DNA from: Hyphomicrobium sp.
GTDB lineage: Bacteria > Pseudomonadota > Alphaproteobacteria > Rhizobiales > Hyphomicrobiaceae
NCBI GenBank assembly: GCA_022843145.1
Contig: JALHOF010000010.1
Coordinates: 1 to 64,000 of the forward strand
Reading direction: 5' to 3'
Length of the DNA: 64,000 bases
In this document: piece after piece, positions 47,465-56,285 of the stretch
Position numbering within the stretch: position 1 is the first letter of the stretch
Layout of the letters: each line of letters begins with the position of its first letter
Program-made: the position numbers and the translations under genes
The notes under the pieces: generated by a model
Databases searched by the model: none
What the model saw: the letters and a program-made list of their open reading frames with translations, nothing else
What the model was told of the DNA's origin: nothing

Positions 47465-48514
47465 ATGAAGCCGGATCATGAGGGGAACGGCTTGAAAGAT
47501 TTGAGACCAATTCTAGATGGGTCGCGGACCAGCGAGAGATCGCGCGGCGTTTCCCGCACGGAGGTGTTGCGACTGGCGGGCGCGGCAGTCTTGGTCGCCG
47601 CCGTCGTACCGGGAGGTCTCACGACCTTGATATCGTCGCGGGTCTTGGCCGATGGCGGCGTCCTTACCGTCACCGAAATCGCACCCGGCGTTTTCGTGCA
47701 TCAGGGCCAGCATGCGCTGTTTTCCCCGGAGAACGGCGGCGACATATCGAACTGTGGGTTCGTCGTCGGACGCGATGCCGTCGCAGTGGTCGACACCGGA
47801 GGCAGTTTCACTGTCGGCCGCAAACTTATGGCCGCGATCCGCGCCGTCACCGATCGCCCCGTGCGCTATGTCATCAACACCCACATGCATCCCGATCACG
47901 TGTTCGGAAACGCGGCCTTCGAGGACGAGGGCACGACGTTTGCCGGACATCACAAGATGGCTCGCGGCTTGTCGGCCCGCTCGGAACGGTATCTGGCGAT
48001 CAATGCCAAATCGTTGGGTGAGGCCGCGTTCGAAGGCACGCGGATCGTGCTGCCAAAACTTGCGGTGCAGCAACAGACGGTCATCGACCTCGGCGGCCGC
48101 GAACTGGTGCTCGACGCACACAGGACAGCCCATACCGACAACGATTTGACAGTGCGTGACACGGCAACCGGCACAGTCTTCATGGGCGATCTTTTGTTTT
48201 CCGGACATGTGCCGACGATCGACGGGTCGATCCGTGGATGGATCGGCGTAATTTCCGCACTGCAGCAATCGCAGGCGGCGCGGGTCGTGCCTGGGCACGG
48301 CCCTCCGTCGATGCCGTGGCCGGACGCGGCCCGTGACCTGATGCGCTACCTCGACCGCGTCAAAACCGGCGTCCAGGCGGCGATCAAAGCCGGAAAAACG
48401 TTGGGCCAAGCCGCCGAGACGGTCGGCCTCGAGGAAAAAGATGCTTGGAGCCTGTTCACCGAGTATCATCCGCGAAATGTTTCGGCGGCATTTGCCGAAC
48501 TCGAATGGGAATGA
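47465..48514 (+). CDS. metallo-beta-lactamase-fold quinoprotein-associated hydrolase
   Basis: A 349-residue exported protein. After a hydrophobic export segment (LAGAAVLVAAVVPGG) comes the MBL fold with the metal motif THMHPDH (His140, His142, Asp144, His145) and further ligands in FAGHHK, FMGDLLFSG and VPGHGPP. It matches SoxH-related zinc hydrolases seen with PQQ dehydrogenases (quinoprotein relay system). The true substrate is unknown. GGGAG precedes the ATG. It is 46 bases upstream of the SoxYZ-like carrier and divergent from xoxF. Confidence 0.83.
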   Translation: MKPDHEGNGLKDLRPILDGSRTSERSRGVSRTEVLRLAGAAVLVAAVVPGGLTTLISSRVLADGGVLTVTEIAPGVFVHQGQHALFSPENGGDISNCGFVVGRDAVAVVDTGGSFTVGRKLMAAIRAVTDRPVRYVINTHMHPDHVFGNAAFEDEGTTFAGHHKMARGLSARSERYLAINAKSLGEAAFEGTRIVLPKLAVQQQTVIDLGGRELVLDAHRTAHTDNDLTVRDTATGTVFMGDLLFSGHVPTIDGSIRGWIGVISALQQSQAARVVPGHGPPSMPWPDAARDLMRYLDRVKTGVQAAIKAGKTLGQAAETVGLEEKDAWSLFTEYHPRNVSAAFAELEWE

Positions 48515-48560
48515 CCCCCACGCCGGTGAAGTCCGGCCGGTCGAACGGGAGCGAGACAGC

Positions 48561-49439
48561 ATGACCACCCCAATTGCAACGCGCGTCGTCGCCGCCGGAG
48601 TGCTGGCCGTCGCACATGCATTGTCGCTGACAACGTTCTGGATCAGCGGAGCCTCGGCACAGTCCGTCGCGGCAGCGCCGACGGGCAACGACATTATCAA
48701 CTTCGACCCGTGGCCGGGCATCCGCAAGGACCTGTTCCAGGCGCGTGACATCGCCGAAGAGACAAGCGCTTTGACGCTCGAAGCGCCGGTGCGCGCCGAA
48801 GACGCAGCACTCGTGCCGCTGACCATCCGCATTCCGCAGGCGATCGCCGCGAACGTCAAGTCTCTGACGATCGTCGTCGACAAAAACCCCGCGCCGATTG
48901 CCGCGGTATTCAGCTTCGGCGCTGGCGCAGGCCTCGGCGAACGCGTGATCTCGACGCGCGTGCGGGTCGATATGTACACGAACATTCGCGCCGTCATCGA
49001 AACCGCCGACGGCAAACTGCATATGGCAACCAAGTTCGTGAAGGCGGCTGGCGGCTGCTCGGCGCCGGCGCTCAAGGATGCCGACGAAGCGCTTGCGGCA
49101 CTCGGCAAGATGCAGATCCGATCATTCGACACGAGCGGCCAGCCGACGAGTCAGTCAAAGCCGCAGCGCGAAGCCCAGGTCATGATCAAGCACCCGAATT
49201 ATTCGGGCATGCAGATGAACCAGCTCACCGGCCTCTACATTCCCGCGAAATACGTCCAGCACATGGAAGTCCGCCGCGACAACGAGCTGGTGTTCAAACT
49301 CGAGGGCGGGATATCGCTGTCCGAGGATCCCAACATCCGCTTCACCTATGCTGATGGTGGCCCGGGCGTGCTCGACGTCTTGGCCAAGGACACCGACGGC
49401 AGCGAGTTCAAGGCCCGCGCCACACCGAATGGCTCTTGA
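48561..49439 (+). CDS. quinoprotein-associated SoxYZ-like carrier
   Basis: A 292-residue exported fusion: a signal peptide (to about residue 33), a SoxY-like half ending in GGCSAPA with Cys166, and a SoxZ-like half (EAQVMIKHPNYSGMQMNQLTGLYIPAKYVQHMEV...). In SoxYZ of sulfur oxidisers the swinging-arm cysteine in GGCGG carries sulfur intermediates; here the arm is internal and followed by SAPA. With the MBL gene it forms a module common near PQQ dehydrogenases, of unknown chemistry. The ATG at 48561 has GGGAGCGAGACAGC upstream. Confidence 0.83.
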   Translation: MTTPIATRVVAAGVLAVAHALSLTTFWISGASAQSVAAAPTGNDIINFDPWPGIRKDLFQARDIAEETSALTLEAPVRAEDAALVPLTIRIPQAIAANVKSLTIVVDKNPAPIAAVFSFGAGAGLGERVISTRVRVDMYTNIRAVIETADGKLHMATKFVKAAGGCSAPALKDADEALAALGKMQIRSFDTSGQPTSQSKPQREAQVMIKHPNYSGMQMNQLTGLYIPAKYVQHMEVRRDNELVFKLEGGISLSEDPNIRFTYADGGPGVLDVLAKDTDGSEFKARATPNGS

Positions 49440-49472
49440 TCGATGTTGCGATAGCGACCGCCGCGCCGCCCT

Positions 49473-49832
49473 TTAGAAGCAGCGCAGTTCCGACTCGACC
49501 TGCGCGCGTCGCATGACGTTGATCTTCTCGCGCAGCGGGGCGTACGAGAAGAACATGTCGGTATTCTCGCCCCCCTTCTGGCGGACGGCGAGGATGGTTT
49601 CGACCTCCTCGTAATCGGCGAACGGCATCAGCGAAGCGACCACGTCGACTGAGCACGAGCACTTGTTGAGCGCTTCCCGGGTCTGGCCGTTGACCTGCAT
49701 GCAGGCAAAAACGTAATCGGCGCGGGCAGCTGTCGGGAAGTCGTTTACCGGCACTTCGACGGCACGGACGACACCGCTGAACATTGCAACCGCCGCCAGA
49801 CCGGCCACGACAGCTCGGATTGCTTTGGTCAT
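49473..49832 (-). CDS. small exported protein of unknown function
   Basis: A 119-residue protein with a signal peptide (TKAIRAVVAGLAAVAMFSGVVRA) and a helical mature part with four cysteines: FACMQVNGQTREALNKCSCSVDVV (C-x12-C-x-C) and a C-terminal RCF. This spacing could bind metal or form disulfides. The ATG overlaps the end of the preceding gene (ATGA). It is last of a four-gene exported operon. No family recognised. Confidence 0.75.
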   Translation of the reverse strand: MTKAIRAVVAGLAAVAMFSGVVRAVEVPVNDFPTAARADYVFACMQVNGQTREALNKCSCSVDVVASLMPFADYEEVETILAVRQKGGENTDMFFSYAPLREKINVMRRAQVESELRCF

Positions 49833-50521
49833 TTCAACGCTCCGGTGGTCACGAGCTTGATTCGCTCCTCGAACTTCGGCGCATCCTTGACGCTACTTTC
49901 GAAGCCCGCGTGCAGATCGACGAAATATCCCGGCACGGCGTCGCTGACGACGAAGGTGAACTTCGAACCTTCGTAACCAAGCATGCGCTGCGCATTCTTG
50001 TCGGTGGCGAACGGCGTCACGGTGATGCGGTAGCCATCGACGGTCTTGCCGCCGTACTCGACCTTCGCGGGTTGTACGTCGGCCTTGTCGCGCAACGCCT
50101 CGCGGAACTGCTGCTTCAGATAGTTGCGATTGCCACCGCCGACGATCGCGAAGTTGCTCACGGACCGATCGAGGAAAACGACGAGCAGCGGGTTGCCAGT
50201 CAGGTCGGTCTCGGTATGCGGGTCGCGCGCGCGCTCGCCCGTGAACAGGCGGACGACGACCTCGCGCTTGCCGCTCGGATCGACATCCTTCACGCCGACC
50301 CTAATGTCGTCGGAGAACGGCTCGCCGACGAGCTTGGCGTCGGACACCGTGCGATCGAGCCGGTACATCGCTTCCGTGCCCTTGCCGAGAAGCTCGAGGT
50401 GTTTGCTCTCGAACAGAAGATCGACAGCAGTCCGCTTGACCGGATCGGCCACCGCTGCCGATACGAGTGACGCAGTCACAGCCGCAGCCACCACGGCGCC
50501 ACGCAAGTATCTGACCAACAT
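49829..50521 (-). CDS. exported protein of unknown function in the XoxF region
   Basis: A 230-residue exported protein (signal VVAAAVTASLVSAAVADP) with a mature domain rich in beta-strand pattern (LLFESKHLELLGKGTEAMYRLDR, GNPLLVVFLDRSVSNFAIVGGGNRNYLKQQFREAL, GKTVDGYRITVTPF). No cysteine in the mature chain and no recognised motif. Coupled to the 119-residue gene. The context suggests a periplasmic role in methanol oxidation, but this is inference only. Confidence 0.75.
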   Translation of the reverse strand: MLVRYLRGAVVAAAVTASLVSAAVADPVKRTAVDLLFESKHLELLGKGTEAMYRLDRTVSDAKLVGEPFSDDIRVGVKDVDPSGKREVVVRLFTGERARDPHTETDLTGNPLLVVFLDRSVSNFAIVGGGNRNYLKQQFREALRDKADVQPAKVEYGGKTVDGYRITVTPFATDKNAQRMLGYEGSKFTFVVSDAVPGYFVDLHAGFESSVKDAPKFEERIKLVTTGALK

Positions 50522-50687
50522 AACGAAAGCGTCCTCCAGATTTTTGTCGACAGGCGGGTTTCGACCCGCTCGCGGAACTTGTTCGTGGTCTTTTAGCGTT
50601 CATTGCGGCGGAGACCAAGTTAACTTGCAGTCACGGATCTCGGCCGCCGCGCGACATGGTTGAGACGGTCCCTCGGTCGAAGCCGGT

Positions 50688-51671
50688 TCATCGCAGGAAC
50701 TCACCGAACGATCGCGGCCCGTCGGCGACCTTTGCCTTCCCCGTCACCTGTAGCGTTCGGGCGTCGATCCGTTCGAGCGTGTTCGCCGACCAGCAAGCGA
50801 TATAGACGGCTTGACCTCGCGGATCGGCGGAAATGCCTTCGGGATACTCACCGACACCGATGACTTTAACGACCGCCAGGGACACCGCGTCGAACACGGT
50901 GACCGTCGACGAGTATTGATCGGTGACGAACACAAGATCCTGCGCAAGCGCGATGGCGTAAGGCCGGCGCCCGACCTTGACGGTCCCGGCCACGGCACGC
51001 TCGGCGACATCGATCACCGTGACATCGTTGCTGCCGACGTTGGCCGTATAGGCACGCCGCCCATCAGCAGACACTGTGACGCCGAACGGCCGTTCGCCAA
51101 CCGCCACGGTTCCGAGAACGGCCAATGAAGCACCGTCGAGGATGCTGACCTGATTGCTGTCGCGATCCGCGCTCAGGAGCAAAGCGCCATCGGACGTGAC
51201 GGCGAGCCCGGACGGCGATCGACCGACAGCGGCTTCACCGGACAGCCGAAAATCCGACGGCTCGTAGGCCCGAACCCGGTGCTCGTACCAGTCGGCAACG
51301 TAGATTCGGCCCGTCGCCGGATTGACCGCGATTCCGAGCGGTCCCGAACCCGCCTCGAACGAGGTGGCGACCTTTCGCTCGGCCGTATCGATGACGGTGA
51401 CGCGCTTCCCTTCGGGCGAGGTGATGTAAGCGCGGCGCTTGTCCGGAGCGAGCGCAATCCCAGCCGGCTTACCGCCGACCGGGATCGTCGCGACGACTGC
51501 AAGATCGGCAAGACGCACGACCGAGACCGTATCGGCGTTCTGGCTTGTGACGTAGGCCTCGACCGGATCGGCTGCGTGAGCGAGCCCAGCGCAAACACCG
51601 CCAGCGAGGGCAAGAACGGCCATCCGGGCGACGTCCACCCGCATGAACCTCGCAAGCTTCGTACTGCGCAT
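50688..51671 (-). CDS. second exported YVTN beta-propeller protein
   Basis: A 327-residue protein with a signal sequence (VARMAVLALAGGVCAGLAHAAD) and about seven YVTN-type repeats (e.g. SNQVSILDGASLAVLGTVAVGERPFGVTVSADGRRAYTANVGSNDVTVID). It differs clearly from the propeller at 38938 in sequence. The ATG at 51671 shares one base with the stop of the SRPBCC gene, indicating coupling. The ligand or partner is unknown; the context points to the XoxF system. Confidence 0.82.
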   Translation of the reverse strand: MRSTKLARFMRVDVARMAVLALAGGVCAGLAHAADPVEAYVTSQNADTVSVVRLADLAVVATIPVGGKPAGIALAPDKRRAYITSPEGKRVTVIDTAERKVATSFEAGSGPLGIAVNPATGRIYVADWYEHRVRAYEPSDFRLSGEAAVGRSPSGLAVTSDGALLLSADRDSNQVSILDGASLAVLGTVAVGERPFGVTVSADGRRAYTANVGSNDVTVIDVAERAVAGTVKVGRRPYAIALAQDLVFVTDQYSSTVTVFDAVSLAVVKVIGVGEYPEGISADPRGQAVYIACWSANTLERIDARTLQVTGKAKVADGPRSFGEFLR

Positions 51672-52213
51672 CAGCCTCCGGCCTCGAGCTTCGCCTTCAA
51701 CGCATCGAGGCCGCCTCGGAATACGCCCTTTACGGCCTTGACGGCCGCTTCGTCCGAAAGCTCCGGCGGCGGGTCGTTGTTCAGGAAGCCGCGATAGAAC
51801 GCGCTGCGCCATTCGACGACGGATTTGCCGCCCTTTTCCTCGACCGACAGCGTCGAAGAGTAGTTCGATACCGGCAGCACTTTCACATCGACCGCCGTGA
51901 TCTCGTAAGACAGCGACTTGCCGGCGGCATCGTATTTGGTCAGCGTCTCGGCGATCGTCCCGCCTGGCTTCAGCGTCAGCGTGCGCTTGGCATCCTTGTC
52001 GTTGCCGCCGGTCCCTTCCGTCTTGGCCACGGCAGGGTGCCAGCTCATGTCCTGGAAGTTGCCGATTGCGGCCCAGACCTTGTCGGCCGGCGCGTTGATT
52101 TCAACCGTCTCGGTCACCTTCTGCCGCGTCGGTCCATGTGCCTCGAGTGGCGCCGCGGACAAGAGACCTCCCACGACCGACACTGCCATCCAAAGCCACG
52201 TGCGTCCCGCCAT
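51671..52213 (-). CDS. exported SRPBCC-family protein (MxaD-like)
   Basis: A 180-residue exported protein (signal WLWMAVSVVGGLLSAAPLEAHG) of the START/SRPBCC fold: VTETVEINAPADKVWAAIGNFQDMSWHPAV, TLTLKPGGTIAETL, and SVVEWRSAFYRGF. It resembles MxaD, a periplasmic protein that promotes contact of methanol dehydrogenase with its cytochrome (family knowledge). The start at 52213 is chosen because GGGAG lies seven bases before it; the ATG two codons earlier is too close. It heads the four-gene exported operon. Confidence 0.78.
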   Translation of the reverse strand: MAGRTWLWMAVSVVGGLLSAAPLEAHGPTRQKVTETVEINAPADKVWAAIGNFQDMSWHPAVAKTEGTGGNDKDAKRTLTLKPGGTIAETLTKYDAAGKSLSYEITAVDVKVLPVSNYSSTLSVEEKGGKSVVEWRSAFYRGFLNNDPPPELSDEAAVKAVKGVFRGGLDALKAKLEAGG

Positions 52214-52357
52214 CAGCATTCTCCCGTTTGTCGTTAGCCTTCGGAAATCGCGGCAGGAACTGCCAGCGACGCCGGACACTAGCGAGGGAGGCGATGGGGC
52301 GCAATCCGCTGACGCTCCTCGACCGCGGCCATCCGCCGTTCACTGTTGTGTTACATG

Positions 52358-52399
52358 GGTGTCCGTGCTTTTGATGCGTCGAAGCGCGGTACGGACACC
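52358..52399. promoter_or_regulatory. inverted repeat in the fhcD/mxaD-like divergent promoter region
   Basis: GGTGTCCGT and ACGGACACC are perfect 9-base inverted arms separated by 24 bases, about 105 bases before fhcD. This could be an operator for a dimeric regulator. The rest of the 290-base interval shows no gene. Confidence 0.4.
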
Positions 52400-52503
52400 A
52401 CTGCGCTAAAAGGTTCGCGCCAGGCACTCTTCGTTCCTCGGGGCGCGGGCTACGCGGTCACCCGCGCAACGCCTCGTTTCTCAGCACCACGGCAGGCACG
52501 TTC

Positions 52504-53403
52504 ATGAAGGTCAACGGAGTTGCGATCGACGATACCTTCGCCGAAGCGTTCGGAATGAGCGCGACGGGGCTGGTCATCACGGCCGACAGTATGAAATGGG
52601 CGCGTATCGCAGCCGAGACGATGTGCGGGTTCGGGACCTCGGTCATCGGGTGCGGCGCTGAATGCGGCATCGATTGCGAGGTCGCACCCGCCGAAACGCC
52701 TGATGGACGTCCTGGTATTCGCGTTCTGATTTTCGGCTTCTCGCCGGACGCTCTGTTGCCGCAGCTTCGCAACCGGGTTGGGCAGTGCGTTCTGACGAGC
52801 CCCGGCTCGGCTTGCTATAATGGCCTTGTTTCGGACAAGACGCTGGCGCTCTCCGCTGGACCGCGGTTCTTCGGCGACGGTTGGCAAACCTCGAAACGAC
52901 TGGGCAGCCACCGCTATTGGCGGGTACCGGTGATGGACGGCGAATTCGTCATCGAGGACAAGTGCGGCTTGACGACCGACGGCGTCGGCGGCGGCAACCT
53001 GCTGCTGATCGGCACGGATCGCGCCGGGCTCCTGGAGACGACGGAAGCCGCCGTGGAGGCGATAACCAAGGTCCCCGACGTCATCACGCCGTTTCCAGGA
53101 GGGATCGTACGCTCGGGCAGCAAGGTCGGCTCGAAGTATAAGGGCGCCGTCGCGTCGACCAACGATGCGTTCTGCCCGACGTTGCGCGGCGCGACCAAAA
53201 GCGAACTCGCACCCGGCACGATATCCGTGCTCGAGATCGTCATCGACGGGCTCACCTCGAAGGCCGTCGCCGACGCGATGCGCGCTGGACTGACGGCCGC
53301 GACGGCGATCGGAACCAGCAAGGGCCTGACCCGCATCAGCGCTGGCAACTATGGCGGCAAGCTCGGTCAGCATCACTATCATCTGAAGGATCTCGTGGCA
53401 TGA
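52504..53403 (+). CDS. fhcD: formylmethanofuran:H4MPT formyltransferase
   Basis: A 299-residue cytoplasmic enzyme (Ftr/FhcD) that moves the formyl group between H4MPT and methanofuran. It aligns by eye along its length with the family: MKVNGVAIDDTFAEAFGM, ETPDGRPGIRV, GQCVLTSPGSACYNG, MDGEFVIEDKCG, VITPFPGGIVRSGSKVGSKYK, and the C-terminal RISAGNYGGKLGQHHYHL. In methylotrophs it is part of the Fhc complex with FhcA, B and C (family knowledge). Its stop overlaps fhcC (ATGA). Confidence 0.96.
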   Translation: MKVNGVAIDDTFAEAFGMSATGLVITADSMKWARIAAETMCGFGTSVIGCGAECGIDCEVAPAETPDGRPGIRVLIFGFSPDALLPQLRNRVGQCVLTSPGSACYNGLVSDKTLALSAGPRFFGDGWQTSKRLGSHRYWRVPVMDGEFVIEDKCGLTTDGVGGGNLLLIGTDRAGLLETTEAAVEAITKVPDVITPFPGGIVRSGSKVGSKYKGAVASTNDAFCPTLRGATKSELAPGTISVLEIVIDGLTSKAVADAMRAGLTAATAIGTSKGLTRISAGNYGGKLGQHHYHLKDLVA

Positions 53404-54206
53404 GCGGGCTCACTCTTCGGCTGCGCGCGCCTCTCGTCGAGCGCATCGATCTCTCGGGCATTACGCCCCATGCCGCCGTTGCACAGGACGTGGATGCACT
53501 GCGCCGCACGGTCGTCGCGAATGGCTCACGCGCAGTAACGCTCGGCGACGTCTATTTTGTGAGCGGTACTCCGGGCGATCACTTGGAGATCGAGGGCAGC
53601 GCGCGCGCCGACGGCCTGGGCGCTGGCATGAATGGCGGCACGATGACCGTTGAAGGTGACGCGGGAGACGACGCCGCGCGGGGCATGCGCAAGGGACGGC
53701 TCGAAATTCGCGGTCGCGCCGGTGTACACCTCGCCTCGGGTATGAAAGGCGGTCTCGTCGTCGTTTCCGGAGACGCAGGCGATCTTCTCGGCGCGGCACG
53801 CCCCGGCGAGCGTTTCGGATTGTCGGGCGGAACGGTTTTGGTCGGCGGCGACAGCGGCCAGCGCACCGGCGACCGGATGCGCCGGGGAACCATTCTCATC
53901 CGCGGCATGGCCGGACCCGCCGCTGGCTCGCGGATGATGGGCGGGACGATCTGGACAGAGCGTGGGTTCCGCGCCGGTCCGGGCCCCCTGCTGCGCCGCG
54001 GCACGCTGATCGGCCCCTCCGTCGAGCACCTGCTGCCGACCTTCACGGATTGCGGCTGGCACGACATGGTCGTACTCCGGCTGCTCAGCCGCTACATGAC
54101 GGCCACCCTCGGATCGCTGGCCCCACCCCCTCTTCCCGAGAAAGTCCGTCGCTTCGCAGGTGATCTGGCGACCATAGGAAAAGGGGAAATCCTGCTGACC
54201 GTGTAG
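53400..54206 (+). CDS. fhcC: formylmethanofuran dehydrogenase/hydrolase complex subunit C
   Basis: A 268-residue subunit with a right-handed beta-helix of G-x-x-x-G-containing turns (GLGAGMNGGTMTVEGDAGDDAARGMRKGRLEIRG, repeated through residue about 190), the FmdC/FhcC and glutamate-synthase alpha-like fold. It is a structural part of the Fhc complex that converts formyl-methanofuran to formate. It is coupled to fhcD. The C-terminal 60 residues are outside the repeats. fhcA and fhcB are not in this window. Confidence 0.93.
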   Translation: MSGLTLRLRAPLVERIDLSGITPHAAVAQDVDALRRTVVANGSRAVTLGDVYFVSGTPGDHLEIEGSARADGLGAGMNGGTMTVEGDAGDDAARGMRKGRLEIRGRAGVHLASGMKGGLVVVSGDAGDLLGAARPGERFGLSGGTVLVGGDSGQRTGDRMRRGTILIRGMAGPAAGSRMMGGTIWTERGFRAGPGPLLRRGTLIGPSVEHLLPTFTDCGWHDMVVLRLLSRYMTATLGSLAPPPLPEKVRRFAGDLATIGKGEILLTV

Positions 54207-54384
54207 CCGAGCACGTGGCGCCGCCCTCGCTTTGCGCGCGGACACACGTTCGTGAAGCCGGAAATGGATCCACGCGCCGGCTGGACGCGTTACGGTCCAT
54301 AAGCAATCGTCTCGTCCGGTCTTTGTCGGCGCCGGGACGACTGCAGATTTAGCGGCCGAGCGGCAAGCGATAGGAAACGTGAAC

Positions 54385-54585
54385 ATGATCACGATCGTCA
54401 TTTCGGCATGCCTGATCGCCGACCCCGGCACGTGCAAGGACTATAAAATCCCGCTCGAGGCCGACATCGACGAGACGAAGTGCGCCTATTTCGCGCCGCC
54501 GCATTTCGGCAAATGGGCGGACGAGCATCCGGGCTGGAAGATCATCAAGTGGCGCTGCACGCCCGGCGCTGCCAAGGACATCTAA
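54385..54585 (+). CDS. small conserved hypothetical protein
   Basis: A 66-residue protein with four cysteines (SAC, GTCKDY, TKCAYF, WRCTP) and the motif HPGWKIIKWRC at the C-terminus. Similar short proteins occur in Rhizobiales without known role. AGGAAA lies eight bases before the ATG at 54385; a GTG six bases earlier is also in frame. The N-terminus is mildly hydrophobic (ITIVISACLIA), but a signal peptide is not clear. Confidence 0.65.
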   Translation: MITIVISACLIADPGTCKDYKIPLEADIDETKCAYFAPPHFGKWADEHPGWKIIKWRCTPGAAKDI

Positions 54586-54649
54586 TTCGAACCGGGTCTT
54601 CCTTCGATGCGGCGGCGCGCGTTCAACGCGCTACAGCCCTATCCCGCAT

Positions 54650-55414
54650 TCAACGGGATGCTTGTCGGGAAACGTCGGTCGCGAGCGGGGCGCCGCTGAT
54701 CTCCGTGACGAACTTTTGCTTAATGGCTCGGCCGAAATCGCCATAGCCTTCTGCTGGAAGAACGAACGAACCCGGCCCGCCCATCACGTTGTTCGTGAAC
54801 CACGGCGCCAGCGTCTGTGCTTCGCGCCCCTCGAGGATCGGCAGCCCGTTGATCACGGCACCGCCGTCGACGATCTCGTCGCGCACGGAGCGCGCGGGTT
54901 CGTCAGGATTGCAATTGTCGCTGCCATCGCCCGAAACGTCGATGACCACCCGCGCGGCCTTGACAGGCACCTGTGTCGTTACCTTGTCGGACAGAAACCG
55001 CATCATCTTGCCAAGACACGTGAACTCGCCGCCGTGCCGTGGCAGCTGTCGAACACGCTCGGCCACCGCAGCGGCCTCCGCCTTGGTTTTGATCTTCACC
55101 CACGGCACCGCAACCTGAGGCCGGTCGGCCCACGTGACCATGGTAAAGACGATCCCGCCACGCGGGCCGGTGAGGATCGCCTCCAGCACCGTCGGATCCT
55201 CGAGCGCTGCGGCGATGCCCTCCATCTGCAGCTTGTAGCGGTGCTCGTCGACGGAATTCGAAACGTCCACCGAGACCACGAGCGCGGTATCGACCTCCGC
55301 CTGCACGGGCGGGGTGGCATACTGTGCCTCGGCAAGCTGCGTGCGGCCCACGGCAACCCATGTGCAAGCAAAAACCGCCAGCGCAACCGAGGCCAACAAT
55401 CGTCCCTTCAACAT
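54650..55414 (-). CDS. exported DUF1194 protein with VWA-like fold
   Basis: A 254-residue exported protein (signal LLASVALAVFACTWVAVG). The mature part begins VDTALVVSVDVSNSVDEHRYKLQMEGIAAALEDP, a von Willebrand A fold with a MIDAS-like DVSNS, followed by VVIDVSGDGSDNC and INGLPILEG, which are hallmarks of DUF1194. These periplasmic proteins have no assigned function. An AGGAGG lies only two bases from the ATG, which is unusually close. Confidence 0.85.
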   Translation of the reverse strand: MLKGRLLASVALAVFACTWVAVGRTQLAEAQYATPPVQAEVDTALVVSVDVSNSVDEHRYKLQMEGIAAALEDPTVLEAILTGPRGGIVFTMVTWADRPQVAVPWVKIKTKAEAAAVAERVRQLPRHGGEFTCLGKMMRFLSDKVTTQVPVKAARVVIDVSGDGSDNCNPDEPARSVRDEIVDGGAVINGLPILEGREAQTLAPWFTNNVMGGPGSFVLPAEGYGDFGRAIKQKFVTEISGAPLATDVSRQASR

Positions 55415-55605
55415 TTCCTCCTGGCGACGCCACCGCCGCGCACACTTGCTGTCGTCAACGGCGGCAGATCAGCATACCCGGAAATGCGCTCTCGTGAGCA
55501 AGCGGCGCGACCACTCGGTGGCATCGCACGCAAACGTGAGCGGCAGGCGGACAGTGGCGGGCGGATTGCGATTGAGGGGACGTGCGTGTCGCCCGGTCAG
55601 CGATA

Positions 55606-55680
<75 letters not shown>

Positions 55681-55758
55681 GTGCCTGTGATGTAGCCGCC
55701 GCGCCGGGCGGGCGCAACGGATGAAACGCCAGCCAACGCGCGACCACCAGAAGCACAA

Positions 55759-55788
55759 CGCGCGCCGCAGCAACTGCCGCGGCGCGCG
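55759..55788 (-). terminator. hairpin terminator after hupB
   Basis: A 10-bp stem CGCGCGCCGC/GCGGCGCGCG with a 10-base loop is followed on the minus strand by TTGTGCTTCT. It lies 28 bases past the hupB stop and upstream of tRNA-Val. Confidence 0.6.
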
Positions 55789-55816
55789 CCATGTCGGTTC
55801 AGACCAAGCGAAACGC

Positions 55817-56089
55817 TCAGTTCATGAGATCCTTCAGGCCCTTCGACGGCGTGAATTTCGGCACGCGTGAGGCCGGGATCTGAATGGTCTTGCCGGTCGC
55901 GGGGTTGCGGCCCTCGCGCGCCTTGCGGGCGGCGACCTTGAACGTTCCGAAGTCCGGGATACGAACCTCGTCGCCGTTCTTCATCGATGCCTTGATGTGC
56001 GCGAGAACGGCCTCGACAGCGCTGCTGGCCTTCTCCTTCGTCAGCTCGCATTCCTTCGCCACGGCGTCGATAAGATCTTTTTTGCTCAT
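55817..56089 (-). CDS. hupB: HU-type DNA-binding protein
   Basis: A 90-residue histone-like protein: MSKKDLIDAVAKECELTKEKASSAVEAVLAHIKASMKNGDEVRIPDFGTFKVAARKAREGRNPATGK, with the GxFxV and GRNPxTG motifs of the HU/IHF family beta-arm. HU bends and compacts DNA. Its place downstream of lon is a common alphaproteobacterial and enterobacterial order. Confidence 0.96.
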   Translation of the reverse strand: MSKKDLIDAVAKECELTKEKASSAVEAVLAHIKASMKNGDEVRIPDFGTFKVAARKAREGRNPATGKTIQIPASRVPKFTPSKGLKDLMN

Positions 56090-56285
56090 TGGGGTTCGGT
56101 CCTTTGCGTTCGGAAATTATTACGGTCCAGGGGAGAGCTCGTCATCGCCTGAAGACCGACCGAGGCTGCTGTCCAAGCAGCAGTCGGGGGAGAAAAGCGC
56201 CCAAACGACCACAACGTCAAGCACTAAATCCGCTCAATAAGCCCGAAAACACTGGGGAAAGAGGATGGTTAACCTCCAAACGACA

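Noticed and set aside
47513-49132. A 539-codon open frame on the minus strand
   Set aside because: It covers two well-supported plus-strand genes (MBL and SoxYZ-like) and has no family features.
52504-53403. Methenyl-H4MPT cyclohydrolase (mch)
   Set aside because: Considered from context, but the sequence carries the formyltransferase (Ftr/FhcD) signatures along its whole length.
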